Assembly (NCBI RefSeq): GCF_013042245.1
Contig: NZ_JABDQL010000024.1
Span: 28,332-92,331 of the forward strand
Length of the DNA stretch: 64,000 nucleotides
Direction: 5' to 3'
Origin: Winogradskyella sp.
GTDB lineage: Bacteria > Bacteroidota > Bacteroidia > Flavobacteriales > Flavobacteriaceae
Shown: positions 17,102 to 25,533 of the stretch, piece by piece
Position numbering within the stretch: the stretch's first letter is position 1
Layout of the letters: every line of letters starts with the position of its first letter
The notes under the pieces: generated by a model
Database searches by the model: none
The model's input: the letters and a program-made list of their open reading frames with translations, nothing else
Told to the model about the DNA's origin: nothing
Position numbers and translations under genes: made by a program

Positions 17102-18406
17102 ATGAAAAATTACATATATATCGCAGCTATTTTACTCTCAATGAGTATTGGTTATGCACAACAAACACCAGCATCAAAACAGACAAAAGATATTGCTATC
17201 GTTGGAGCTACTGCACACATTGGTAATGGAGAAGTTATTGAAAATAGTATTATTACATTTTCTAACGGAAAAATAACCAATGTAGGTGATGCCACTACAA
17301 TTCGTATTAATTCTGCAGAAATGGATGTCATAGATGCAATGGGAAAACATGTGTACCCTGGTTTTATTGTATCTAACGGAACATTAGGTCTTGTAGAAGT
17401 TGATGCCGTAAAAGCCTCAAATGACTTATCTGAACTGGGAACTTTTAATCCACACATAAGAAGTTTAATCGCTTATAATGCAGAATCAAAAATTGTAGAA
17501 TCCATGAGACCTAATGGTGTACTCTTAGGGCAAGTTGTTCCTCGTGGCGGACGTATTGCCGGAACATCATCTGTTGTACAATATGATGCTTGGAACTGGG
17601 AAGATGCGACAATCAAAGCAGATGATGGGATACACATCAATTGGCCAAATAGTTTTAGTCGTGGCCGTTGGTGGCTTGGTGAAGACCCAGCTTTAAAACC
17701 AAATAAAGATTACAACAAACAAGTTAAAGAACTATATATGTACTTTAACGAATCTAAAAGTTATAATGCTGGACCAAAAGATGAGCGTCACTTACCTTTT
17801 GAAGCCATGGCTGGATTATTTAACGGTTCTAAACATTTATACATTAATGTAAATAACCAAAAGAGTATCACTGATGCAGTTAATTTTGCTAAATCTCAAG
17901 GTGTATCAAATATTACTATAGTTGGCGGTTATGAAGCTGGTGAGATTGCAAATTTCCTAAAGCAGAATAATGTATCTGTATTTTTAAGACGTATACACAC
18001 ACGACCAAATAACGAAGATGATGATTACGATCAGCCTTTTAAGTTAGCAAAACAATTAGTAGACGCTGGTGTTTTGGTTGCTTTAGAACCAAGCGGACAA
18101 ATGGAACGCATGAATTCTCGTAACTTACCATTCTACGCAGGTACAACAGTTGCTCATGGATTAACTAAAGAGCAAGCATTACAGCTAATTACTCAAAATC
18201 CTGCAAAGATTATGGGTATTGATAATATGTATGGAACTCTAGAGCAAGGCAAAAGTGCGACGCTGTTTATTAGTGAAGGTGATGCTTTAGACATGCGTAC
18301 CAATATTGTAACAAACGCATTTATTGACGGTCGTCAATTAAGTTTAGAAACCCATCAAACAAAATTATGGAAACGTTATTCAGGAAAATATAATCAACAA
18401 GAGTAA
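17102..18406 (+). CDS. Secreted amidohydrolase-like protein lacking the metal motif
   Basis: A 434-residue exported protein (signal peptide ending IGYAQQ) homologous to the first module of the preceding gene. The N-terminal beta sandwich (ITFSNGKITNVGDAT) and the C-terminal return strand (GTLEQGKSATLFISEGDAL) are intact, but the expected HxH after GFI is replaced by VSNGTLG. It should not hydrolyse by the normal binuclear-metal route. Because it sits 27 bp after the 989-residue protein, a structural partnership is plausible. Signs of pseudogenisation such as frameshifts are absent, so the loss looks like specialisation. Confidence 0.8.
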   Translation: MKNYIYIAAILLSMSIGYAQQTPASKQTKDIAIVGATAHIGNGEVIENSIITFSNGKITNVGDATTIRINSAEMDVIDAMGKHVYPGFIVSNGTLGLVEVDAVKASNDLSELGTFNPHIRSLIAYNAESKIVESMRPNGVLLGQVVPRGGRIAGTSSVVQYDAWNWEDATIKADDGIHINWPNSFSRGRWWLGEDPALKPNKDYNKQVKELYMYFNESKSYNAGPKDERHLPFEAMAGLFNGSKHLYINVNNQKSITDAVNFAKSQGVSNITIVGGYEAGEIANFLKQNNVSVFLRRIHTRPNNEDDDYDQPFKLAKQLVDAGVLVALEPSGQMERMNSRNLPFYAGTTVAHGLTKEQALQLITQNPAKIMGIDNMYGTLEQGKSATLFISEGDALDMRTNIVTNAFIDGRQLSLETHQTKLWKRYSGKYNQQE

Positions 18407-18415
18407 AAATAAAAA

Positions 18416-18435
18416 TGCGAGCCATATGGCTCGCA
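18416..18435. terminator. Bidirectional hairpin terminator
   Basis: An 8-bp perfect stem TGCGAGCC / GGCTCGCA with loop ATAT stands between the convergent amidohydrolase and MutS-like genes, preceded by an A-rich run and followed by TAAATTTATT. It probably terminates both. Confidence 0.8.
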
Positions 18436-18460
18436 TAAATTTATTATCTACGTTATTTGC

Positions 18461-19720
18461 TTAGCCTAGTAATTCATTCAAGCCTTCATTATCGAAAAGA
18501 ATTTTACCAATATTTATCTGAGACCAACCCTTTTTTACTTTATAAGTTAACATTGGTTGTGAATCTTCTAATTTACACTCCATATGGTAAAATGTAATAT
18601 TTTCATTTTTTAAATGGTTTAAATTTTTTAAGTGGCTAGATATAAAAAAGTAACCTTTTGTTGTTTTACTCAAACCTGAAATTGTTTTTTCAATGAGTAA
18701 TTTAGCATCATCAATATCAGTACCATTAAAGAGTTCATCAAAAATAGCAAAACAAAATTTGCTATCTTTTGCATTTACGAGTGTATCTTTTAAACTAATA
18801 ACCTCATTCATAAAATGACTATAACCATTACTAATATCATCAAATTTATTAATACCAATTGAAAAGTAATTACAAAAGGGAATAGTACTATTATTATCTG
18901 CTGGTATTGCCAATCCTAAGTTACCAAGATATGTACATAAGCCAATTGCTTTTAAAAATGTAGATTTACCAGACATATTTGCACCATTTAAAACTATAAC
19001 ACCATTACAAATCTTAAAATTATTTTTAACTGGCGATGATAAACTGGGATGGTAAAAAGCCTTTAAATCTAGTGAGTTTGGAGAAATTTCAGGAAACTTG
19101 AAACCGTGTTTACAGGTACCTTTCGCTATAGACAAATAAGCTTCAAACCTAAAAAGACAATCCCAAAACGTACTAATCTTATTTGACTTATATAAATCAT
19201 CAATATGTTTACAAATATTTTTGAGCTCTTTAAACTTTAGCCTACGTATCCTTAAACTGCTAGTATAAACTTTAAGATTAAAGCTTTTTAAAAACTGTTG
19301 AAAATACCTAATTTCTTCTTTGTATTCTTTAGGGAAACACTTCAAATTTATGTGATTGAAATATAATTCCAGCTTAGAAAAAAACAAAAGTATAAGTTGA
19401 ATATTGTCCCTAACATCACTGACTACGTGTTTATTACTAAAAAATGAAAGGTTTGTATTAGGAATAGGATTATGCCAAGAGTTCAGATAGTTAAAAGCCT
19501 TATTAAATGATAAAAAAGAATAGTTGTAACTGTCTAAAAGATGATTATTTTGAATAAAACCCTCTAAAATTTTTTGTCTGTGAGTAATAGCTTCAATTGA
19601 ATTTAGAGAATTATTAAAAATATCGTGTAATACAACTTTTGAATTAATATTGATAGTAAAATCAAATAAAGGAAGTATCTGAGTTTTTATTTGTAAATCA
19701 TTTATATTCTGTGCCGTCAT
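18461..19720 (-). CDS. MutS-like ATPase lacking the DNA mismatch-recognition domains
   Basis: A 419-residue protein with the MutS core and ATPase domains only. The C-terminal half has Walker A LNGANMSGKSTFLKAIG, the MutS-type Walker B FAIFDELFNGTD and the SSHL switch; the N-terminal half (ITHRQKILEGFIQ and following helices) resembles the MutS lever/core. Domains I and II, which read mismatches, are absent, and so is an SMR nuclease domain, so it is unlikely to do ordinary mismatch repair. It lies last in a three-gene minus-strand unit after a membrane protein and a lipoprotein gene, with only 16 bp to the membrane gene. Role unknown. Confidence 0.8.
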   Translation of the reverse strand: MTAQNINDLQIKTQILPLFDFTININSKVVLHDIFNNSLNSIEAITHRQKILEGFIQNNHLLDSYNYSFLSFNKAFNYLNSWHNPIPNTNLSFFSNKHVVSDVRDNIQLILLFFSKLELYFNHINLKCFPKEYKEEIRYFQQFLKSFNLKVYTSSLRIRRLKFKELKNICKHIDDLYKSNKISTFWDCLFRFEAYLSIAKGTCKHGFKFPEISPNSLDLKAFYHPSLSSPVKNNFKICNGVIVLNGANMSGKSTFLKAIGLCTYLGNLGLAIPADNNSTIPFCNYFSIGINKFDDISNGYSHFMNEVISLKDTLVNAKDSKFCFAIFDELFNGTDIDDAKLLIEKTISGLSKTTKGYFFISSHLKNLNHLKNENITFYHMECKLEDSQPMLTYKVKKGWSQINIGKILFDNEGLNELLG

Positions 19721-19736
19721 TTTTACTAAATAATAT

Positions 19737-20342
19737 CTAATTTAAAATGTAATTTAATAATAAGTGTAAAAAAGCATAATAACTAAGCATACCTAAAAAA
19801 AAGCAAAACCCTATTTTGAATATCGTATTAATCGTAAATTTTATTCTCTTTTGTAAAATAAAAATACTAGCTATAAAAAAAATGAAAACTAAAACACTAA
19901 TACTATAATAAGGCAATCCTAAATATGTACTTGCTGCAAAAACTTCTTTAAATGGATTAAAAAAACTAATATAATATTGATTTTCTGCCTTAATTAAGCT
20001 GAGCAATATTAAAAATACTCCTAATGCTTGAATGATAAAAAAACCATATAATATGAAGTATATCAATCTTATTTTATTGTTGTATAATTTTATTAAACCA
20101 TATATCCCAATAATTAATAAAATCACAAAAAGAAAAAAATCATAAGAATTTGAACCCTCCATCGGATAAGAACAAAACCTTGATTTACTACCAAAATGCT
20201 TACTTAAAATAAAGGGCATAAAACCATCGGTAATGTGATAAAATAAATTTAAAATAAATTTTATGCAAAACGTCAGTAATGAAAAAAACGGGAACATCAA
20301 AAATGCACCCGCTTTTAAAATATTTTGTTCTGATCTTATCAT
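19737..20342 (-). CDS. Hypothetical polytopic membrane protein
   Basis: No family recognised. The 201-residue protein has an N-terminal amphipathic or membrane segment (residues about 12-35) and four further strongly hydrophobic helices, with a short exposed loop containing FGSKSRFCSYPMEGSNSYD between the first and second. Its ATG abuts the stop codon of the upstream lipoprotein gene with no base in between, and the MutS-like gene follows after 16 bp, so all three are almost certainly co-translated. Composition is very AT-rich and rich in Ile, Phe and Leu. It might be the inner-membrane partner of the lipoprotein. Confidence 0.65.
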   Translation of the reverse strand: MIRSEQNILKAGAFLMFPFFSLLTFCIKFILNLFYHITDGFMPFILSKHFGSKSRFCSYPMEGSNSYDFFLFVILLIIGIYGLIKLYNNKIRLIYFILYGFFIIQALGVFLILLSLIKAENQYYISFFNPFKEVFAASTYLGLPYYSISVLVFIFFIASIFILQKRIKFTINTIFKIGFCFFLGMLSYYAFLHLLLNYILN

Positions 20343-21557
20343 TTAACCTCTACTTAAAATGTCATTTAAAACTGCAGATCTTGATTTGTTTTTAAAATGA
20401 TTTATATCATTTTTGATATTGTTAAAAATTGATACCAACATGCTGTAATTATTATTTCTTATTATTTCATTATCTATGAATACTATCAAATCAGAAGCTT
20501 CTCTACTTGATAAAACTTCACCGTTATAAGAACTATCTTGAATTCTTTTACTTACTGCATCTATAGTTGTATAAATGTAATAATATTCATCTAATTGTCT
20601 CCAATTATACAAATTTTCTTTACAGTATATATCACTTACCATATAGTAACTATCAATATAACTTCTTGTAAAATTATTAGATTGCAAAAAGCCATCCCTA
20701 AATGAATAAGCGTTTGATAAATCAACAATTCTATTTTGATTAGTAGTTTTATCGGCTAAAATTCTTACGCAACAAATACAGCCATTATCTTCACAATAAG
20801 CAGTTTTTACATCTGTAATAACTGGATCATCACCACCATTTGGAGTTTCAATACAATCTTCAAAATCTTGTCCATAATCGCATCTACCTCCACATGTTGG
20901 ATTACTTCTTTCAACAATACTAGCGTTTCTAAAAGAAACATCTCGAATATCTAAATTTTTATAAATTAATGATTCTAACCTTTCTCCAGTCAAAATTTTA
21001 TTAATCCTGTATCCTTGGGTAGTTAAAAAAGAATAAAAGAAAGAATTACCTTCAAAATCACCAACAGCGTAATTAAATAATTTCTCACTTATTGATGCTT
21101 TTAAGTCTTTAAGTTGACCATTTAATTGAGTTTGGTTTACAAAACCATTGTTGTTGTTTTTAAAAAAATTATGATTTATAATTTTATTGTCATCTAAATA
21201 ATAAATGTTTACGCCAAAGATATCATCAATATATTTTATGTATTCTGTTTTAGCTGATATATCAACCTTAATTATATCACTAGTATTGTAATCTATATTA
21301 GCTAACTGAAGTATCGTAATTAAGGTTTCATTATTTACTGAATAAAAATTTTGACTATCAGTAAAGTTTATACTTGTCCCAAAATTAATAACTCTTGTCG
21401 TTGATTTAGTATTAATAACATCTATTGTATTATTAAGGATACTAATTTTTTCTATTTTTATGAAATCAGAAGAAGTGTCGTTTTGTATTTCATCACTGGA
21501 GTTATCACAAGAGAAAAAAAGAATTGAAATCAAAAAGAATTGAAAGAAGTTTTTCAT
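20343..21557 (-). CDS. Hypothetical lipoprotein with a cysteine-rich centre
   Basis: No family recognised. The leader MKNFFQFFLISILFFSCDNSS is a clear lipoprotein signal with cysteine at residue 17. About two thirds along there is a compact region with seven cysteines, beginning NPTCGGRCDYGQDFEDC and ending EDNGCICCVRI, with a Gly/Asp/Pro-rich stretch between the halves; it could form disulfides or bind metal. The remainder is rich in Asn, Ile and Ser. It is the first gene of the unit that continues with a membrane protein and a MutS-like ATPase, and is divergent from an XRE regulator gene. Confidence 0.65.
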   Translation of the reverse strand: MKNFFQFFLISILFFSCDNSSDEIQNDTSSDFIKIEKISILNNTIDVINTKSTTRVINFGTSINFTDSQNFYSVNNETLITILQLANIDYNTSDIIKVDISAKTEYIKYIDDIFGVNIYYLDDNKIINHNFFKNNNNGFVNQTQLNGQLKDLKASISEKLFNYAVGDFEGNSFFYSFLTTQGYRINKILTGERLESLIYKNLDIRDVSFRNASIVERSNPTCGGRCDYGQDFEDCIETPNGGDDPVITDVKTAYCEDNGCICCVRILADKTTNQNRIVDLSNAYSFRDGFLQSNNFTRSYIDSYYMVSDIYCKENLYNWRQLDEYYYIYTTIDAVSKRIQDSSYNGEVLSSREASDLIVFIDNEIIRNNNYSMLVSIFNNIKNDINHFKNKSRSAVLNDILSRG

Positions 21558-21634
21558 AATATTTTTATTTTATTGTTTGTAACTGTAAAGTTGTGATAAA
21601 TCTTTATAATAAAAAATAACACTTTCCTTTAAAC

Positions 21635-21651
21635 TATAAGTTTTACTTATA
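21635..21651. promoter_or_regulatory. Perfect palindrome, candidate operator for the XRE regulator
   Basis: TATAAGTTTTACTTATA is a 7-bp perfect inverted repeat with a 3-bp centre. It lies within the 130-bp spacer between the divergent lipoprotein gene (ATG at 21557) and the XRE regulator gene (ATG at 21688), the place expected for an autoregulatory operator. Binding is inferred, not shown. Confidence 0.5.
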
Positions 21652-21687
21652 TTTACTAAACTTTTAATAATCACTATTTAATTGAAT

Positions 21688-22053
21688 ATGGAAATTGGTG
21701 GAAAAATAAGAAAGCTCAGAAAACTTAAAGGTTTCTCTCAAGATTTTATGGCTCATGAACTGAATATAAGCCAGGTAGCATACTCTGATTTAGAGAATGA
21801 TAAATCAATGATTAGCATTGATAGACTTGAGAATATTAGCTCAATATTAGGAATGGACATCAAAGATGTATTAACTTTTGATGAAACAAAAATTTTCAAC
21901 AATACATTTAACGATTCTGCTAAAGGTTTTTTTAACGTCCAGAAAGTTATTAATCATGCATTTAATAATGAAAGAGAGTCATATCTAAAACAAATAGAAT
22001 TTCTAAAAGATGAAATCACTTACCTAAGAAATAAACTAGACTCTAGCGATTAA
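21688..22053 (+). CDS. XRE-family helix-turn-helix regulator with C-terminal coiled coil
   Basis: A 121-residue DNA-binding protein. The N-terminal HTH (IGGKIRKLRKLKGFSQDFMA, then LNISQVAYSDLENDK) is a standard XRE/Cro fold over residues 3-60. The C-terminal residues 90-119 (ERESYLKQIEFLKDEITYLR) form a probable coiled coil for dimerisation, a layout common in Bacteroidetes regulators. I start at the ATG at 21688, two codons after the TTG in the ORF track. It is divergent from the lipoprotein-membrane-MutS unit and probably regulates it. Its 3' end overlaps the convergent next gene by 11 bp. Confidence 0.85.
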   Translation: MEIGGKIRKLRKLKGFSQDFMAHELNISQVAYSDLENDKSMISIDRLENISSILGMDIKDVLTFDETKIFNNTFNDSAKGFFNVQKVINHAFNNERESYLKQIEFLKDEITYLRNKLDSSD

Positions 22054-22840
22054 AGACTTTAGCACCTTCTGGCATTCCAAACATTGTATTTTCAGGAGCT
22101 TCTTCAGAAACAAGAACATCTACAAATTCTCTTACTGTAGCAGCTTCGGTTGGCTTTCCATCTTTAACGTTATACCAAGTCAAACTATTTGGTAACACCA
22201 AACCATTAATTTTTTGCCAATCGTTATAGCGGATGTAGCTAAATTTATTACTTTTTTCTTCTTTACCATAAGTTACGGTATATGCCAACCATTGCATTTG
22301 TCCAGTTTCGGCGTCATAGTATACAATATATTGGTCATTTGGAGATTCACCTATACCTGCATCATAAGAAATTAATACGCCAGGATATGTCTTACCTTCA
22401 AAGGTTAATGGCTCTGCTTCTTCATAAATAATACCATCATCACCAACAATAAAAGGCATGGCATAGAAATATAGCATTAAGCCTTTGTAAAACTTAGCAT
22501 TCCCTTTGTATTCATTACCGTCTTTTTCGTTAACCCATAAGGTTCTGCCATCAAAACCAGCAGCATAAGTCGGCGTTTCAATTAGTTCGGCCCTTGTTTT
22601 TAGGTTTGTTGTCGTTACTTCAGCACCATTTGGTTTATTCATAGTAAAAGACAATGTTTTCATTCTGTTCCAGTTGTCTATTCCGCCGTGAGCGTCAAAT
22701 ACTTTTGTAATATTTTCTGGATAGATACTAGTTGTGATATCCTCTTTAGATATATCTTCAATAAGTGTAGATTCTTTTTTATTCTCTTTGCAAGCAATAA
22801 ATAATAGTGCAAGTGTGAATACAAATGGTAATTTTTTCAT
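22043..22840 (-). CDS. Lipoprotein, DUF6503-like
   Basis: A 265-residue predicted lipoprotein (leader MKKLPFVFTLALLFIACKEN). The sequence VFDAHGGIDNWNRMKTLSFT followed by TTNLKTRAEL and a beta-rich body ending EEAPENTMFGMPEGAKVF is the pattern I know from DUF6503 proteins of flavobacteria, which resemble outer-membrane lipoprotein carrier-like folds. Function is not established. It overlaps the 3' end of the XRE gene on the opposite strand. Assignment to the DUF is from memory and should be confirmed by profile search. Confidence 0.65.
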   Translation of the reverse strand: MKKLPFVFTLALLFIACKENKKESTLIEDISKEDITTSIYPENITKVFDAHGGIDNWNRMKTLSFTMNKPNGAEVTTTNLKTRAELIETPTYAAGFDGRTLWVNEKDGNEYKGNAKFYKGLMLYFYAMPFIVGDDGIIYEEAEPLTFEGKTYPGVLISYDAGIGESPNDQYIVYYDAETGQMQWLAYTVTYGKEEKSNKFSYIRYNDWQKINGLVLPNSLTWYNVKDGKPTEAATVREFVDVLVSEEAPENTMFGMPEGAKVFNR

Positions 22841-22932
22841 GTTTTTATATGTATTGTTTTTTTAAAGGACACATGCTGTTCGCTATTAATCATTCCTTTG
22901 GGTGATAATATGTTTAGCATGCGCGTTTCATA

Positions 22933-23823
22933 CTATTGATTAAGGTCTCTATGACTCATGAATAGTAGTTTATAAATCTGAAGTAAATATATATTAGGAG
23001 AGTCACTTAATAAATTTATACGAATACTCTTATTAAAAAAAAGATACAACAATGCAGTAAAACAATTTAGTTTTATTTTTTTAATAGAGCCGTAAGTTTT
23101 TAGTAATTTATTGTTGTGAGCGGTTACATTTTCTGAGCCCATCATCCACAAGAGAGTGTCAATAGCCTCTTCGCTTTTTCTTAAGTAAGCAGCATTATCT
23201 TCTAAACCATAATGATAGACTTCATTATTAATATGCAATACTTTTGCTTTTTGTTGCTTTAGTAATGCAGAAAAATAATTATCAAGACCGTAACCTTTTC
23301 TGTTTAATTTGGGATTAATCTCATTAAAAATGTCTTTCCTTATCATAAAGTTAGCAGATATTATAAGTCCGTATGGTTTGAGATTACGTCTTTTTGCATC
23401 GACCTCTTCAAATTTTTTTCCGTACTTCCAACGTAAGATACCTTTTTCAATTGTTTTTGTAGTGTCATAAGCAAAACCACCGAAAACTGCATCGTAATTA
23501 AATCTGAAGTAGTTAGTATAGTTTTTAATAAAATTATTGGTTTTTGGTATTACATCAGCGTCCAGAAATAATAGCCAATCGTATTTTGCTTTATCACATA
23601 GAAACTGTCTGGAAGCTGTCCGCCCCATATTTTTATCAGATGTAAAATAGCAGACGTACTCTAACTTTTCTACACTACTCTTATTCTTTTCAACATATTT
23701 AGAGGAAGCATCGTCTTTGCATAAAACTTCAAATTCAATACCAGTATCAATAGCTTGTCTGTGCAATACGTTTACTAAACCAGTTATTTGATAGTTGTAT
23801 GTTGGAATTAAAATAGAAAGCAT
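22933..23823 (-). CDS. Glycosyltransferase family 2 protein
   Basis: A 296-residue GT-A fold enzyme predicted to transfer a sugar from a nucleotide donor, probably during surface polysaccharide or lipid glycosylation. The N-terminus MLSILIPTYNYQITGLVNVL, the CKDDASS motif and the FLDADVIP metal-binding DxD (around residue 92) are diagnostic. The middle NRKGYGLDNYFSALL resembles the acceptor-side ED/QxxRW-like region in relaxed form. No membrane helix is evident. It lies directly downstream of a decayed methyltransferase gene on the same strand, so it may once have been part of a longer pathway unit. Confidence 0.88.
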   Translation of the reverse strand: MLSILIPTYNYQITGLVNVLHRQAIDTGIEFEVLCKDDASSKYVEKNKSSVEKLEYVCYFTSDKNMGRTASRQFLCDKAKYDWLLFLDADVIPKTNNFIKNYTNYFRFNYDAVFGGFAYDTTKTIEKGILRWKYGKKFEEVDAKRRNLKPYGLIISANFMIRKDIFNEINPKLNRKGYGLDNYFSALLKQQKAKVLHINNEVYHYGLEDNAAYLRKSEEAIDTLLWMMGSENVTAHNNKLLKTYGSIKKIKLNCFTALLYLFFNKSIRINLLSDSPNIYLLQIYKLLFMSHRDLNQ

Positions 23824-23880
23824 AAAACAAATATAAAGTTTAGAAACAGTAGTTTAATGTAATCGTTGAAGATTAAAAAT

Positions 23881-24603
23881 TTATTTTTTGTATACGATTA
23901 CTGTCTCATCAAAATAGCCAAATAAAGAATCCTGTTTATAATTCACAATCTCAGTATAAAAACCAACAGGTTTTAATTTTGAATTTAAACCTTCTATCGA
24001 ATAAATACCAACATGATCATCTTGACCAAAATGTTCAAGCCTATCTTTAGGCTTTTTAATCGTATAATCTTCGTAAATATCAGTTTCCTTAAAAGGTGTT
24101 TGTATATAACAAATACCATATTTTTTAGTACCCGATACAATTCTCGCATGGCTTTGATATCATCTTCTATATGTTCAAGAATATGAAAGCAAAGAACAAT
24201 ACCAAATTTGTTATTATCTTAGCTAATATTTGTGATATCAAACTTATAGTTTGCTAAAAAAGCATCAGTAAAATCTGTGCTGTAATAATCAATAGCATTA
24301 TTTAGGTTTAATTTTCTGTATATGCCTCTTGAGGGAGAAAAGTATAAGATGGTTTCTCTAAATAAATTATTTTTAGATAACTTATCATAAAGTCTTCTTG
24401 TTCTTGAAAGACCTCCGCAAAAGGGTAAAATAAATCTGTATTCTCATAATTTATAAATGAGCTTAATTTATTATTACAAATGGAACACTGACTAGATTTA
24501 CCTTTGTAAAAAAGTCTAAAAGTGTACCTGAAAATGAATTCGTATTTATGAAGAACTTTATTTGCAACAATCTTCTGTAATAGAGCCTTAAAGATTTATA
24601 CAT
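23881..24603 (-). pseudogene. Decayed class I SAM-dependent methyltransferase gene
   Basis: The track shows no ORF here, but reading the minus strand in three frames gives consecutive methyltransferase segments: a zinc-knuckle-like CSICNNKLSSF, then GGLSRTRRLYDKLS, then FGIVLCFHILEHIEDDIKAM with an in-frame TAA just before it, then GICYIQTPFKETDIYEDY and a terminal DETVIVYKK stop. At least two frameshifts (around the CPF-CGG region and after RVLK) and one internal stop separate them. The order and spacing match an intact methyltransferase of about 240 residues that was recently inactivated. It sits between ftsE and the glycosyltransferase gene, same strand. Confidence 0.85.
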
Positions 24604-24605
24604 TA

Positions 24606-25289
24606 TTATGATTTACGCTGCACAACCTCAAACACCTTATTTTCATCACACTTAAACGTCTTACTTGGATATTTAAGAAGTAAAGCATAATCATGAGTAG
24701 CCATTAAAATGGTATTTCCATTTTTATTAATGTCTTGTAAAACTTCCATGACTTCAATACTGGTTTGCGGATCTAGATTCCCAGTAGGTTCATCAGCTAA
24801 AATTAGCTCCGGTTCGTTAAGTAAAGCACGAGCTATAGCAATTCTTTGTTGCTCACCACCAGATAGTTCATGAGGGAATTTAAAACCTTTATTACCCATG
24901 CCAACTTTGTCCAAAACCATAGAAATACGTTCGCTAATTTTAGTTTTTTCTTTCCAACTGGTAGCTTTTAAAACAAATTCTAGATTACCGTTTATGGTTC
25001 GGTCTGGTAATAGTTTAAAATCCTGAAATACTATACCCAATTTTCGTCTTAAAAACGGAATATCTTTTTCTTTTAAGCCATTGAGTTCAAAATCTACAAT
25101 ATAACCCTCGCCTTCAGTCAATTCCAAATCGCCATAAAGGGTTTTCATGAAACTACTTTTTCCACTTCCTGTTTTTCCAATAAGATAAACAAAATCACCG
25201 CGTTGTAATTCTACATTAACATCACTAAGCACAAGGTTACTGGCTTGGTATATATTTGCGTTTTTAAATTGTAAAACGGTATCAGACAT
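24606..25289 (-). CDS. ftsE: Cell division ATP-binding protein FtsE
   Basis: ABC ATPase of the FtsEX complex, which controls septal peptidoglycan hydrolases. Motifs: Walker A GKTGSGKSS, Q-loop VFQDFKLLPDRT (typical of FtsE), signature LSGGEQQRIAIARAL, Walker B LILADEPTGNLDP and the switch histidine in MATHDYALL. Length 227 residues is normal. Unlike in many bacteria, the ftsX permease gene is not adjacent: downstream on the same strand is the decayed methyltransferase gene, and upstream is a divergent TPR gene. Distinction from LolD-type ATPases rests on the Q-loop and D-loop sequence. Confidence 0.9.
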   Translation of the reverse strand: MSDTVLQFKNANIYQASNLVLSDVNVELQRGDFVYLIGKTGSGKSSFMKTLYGDLELTEGEGYIVDFELNGLKEKDIPFLRRKLGIVFQDFKLLPDRTINGNLEFVLKATSWKEKTKISERISMVLDKVGMGNKGFKFPHELSGGEQQRIAIARALLNEPELILADEPTGNLDPQTSIEVMEVLQDINKNGNTILMATHDYALLLKYPSKTFKCDENKVFEVVQRKS

Positions 25290-25533
25290 AGGCTTTATTT
25301 GGTGTAAAAAATGTTAATGGGTATAAAAGTATTGTAAAAAATTCAATTTATTGATTTTAAAACTGGTATAATAATTGGCAGTGTAATAACATCGTTTTAA
25401 TTAAAAACGTTGTATAGTTTTTCAATAATAAGAAACTTTGTTTAATAACTTGGTTTATAATTATCATTAATTTTCTGCGTTACCATTTAGGTATTGACTT
25501 ACTTTTATCATCATAATTTCAAACCAAAAAACA

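Noticed and set aside
18461-19720. Canonical mismatch-repair MutS or MutS2
   Set aside because: Too short: no mismatch-recognition or connector domains and no SMR nuclease domain.
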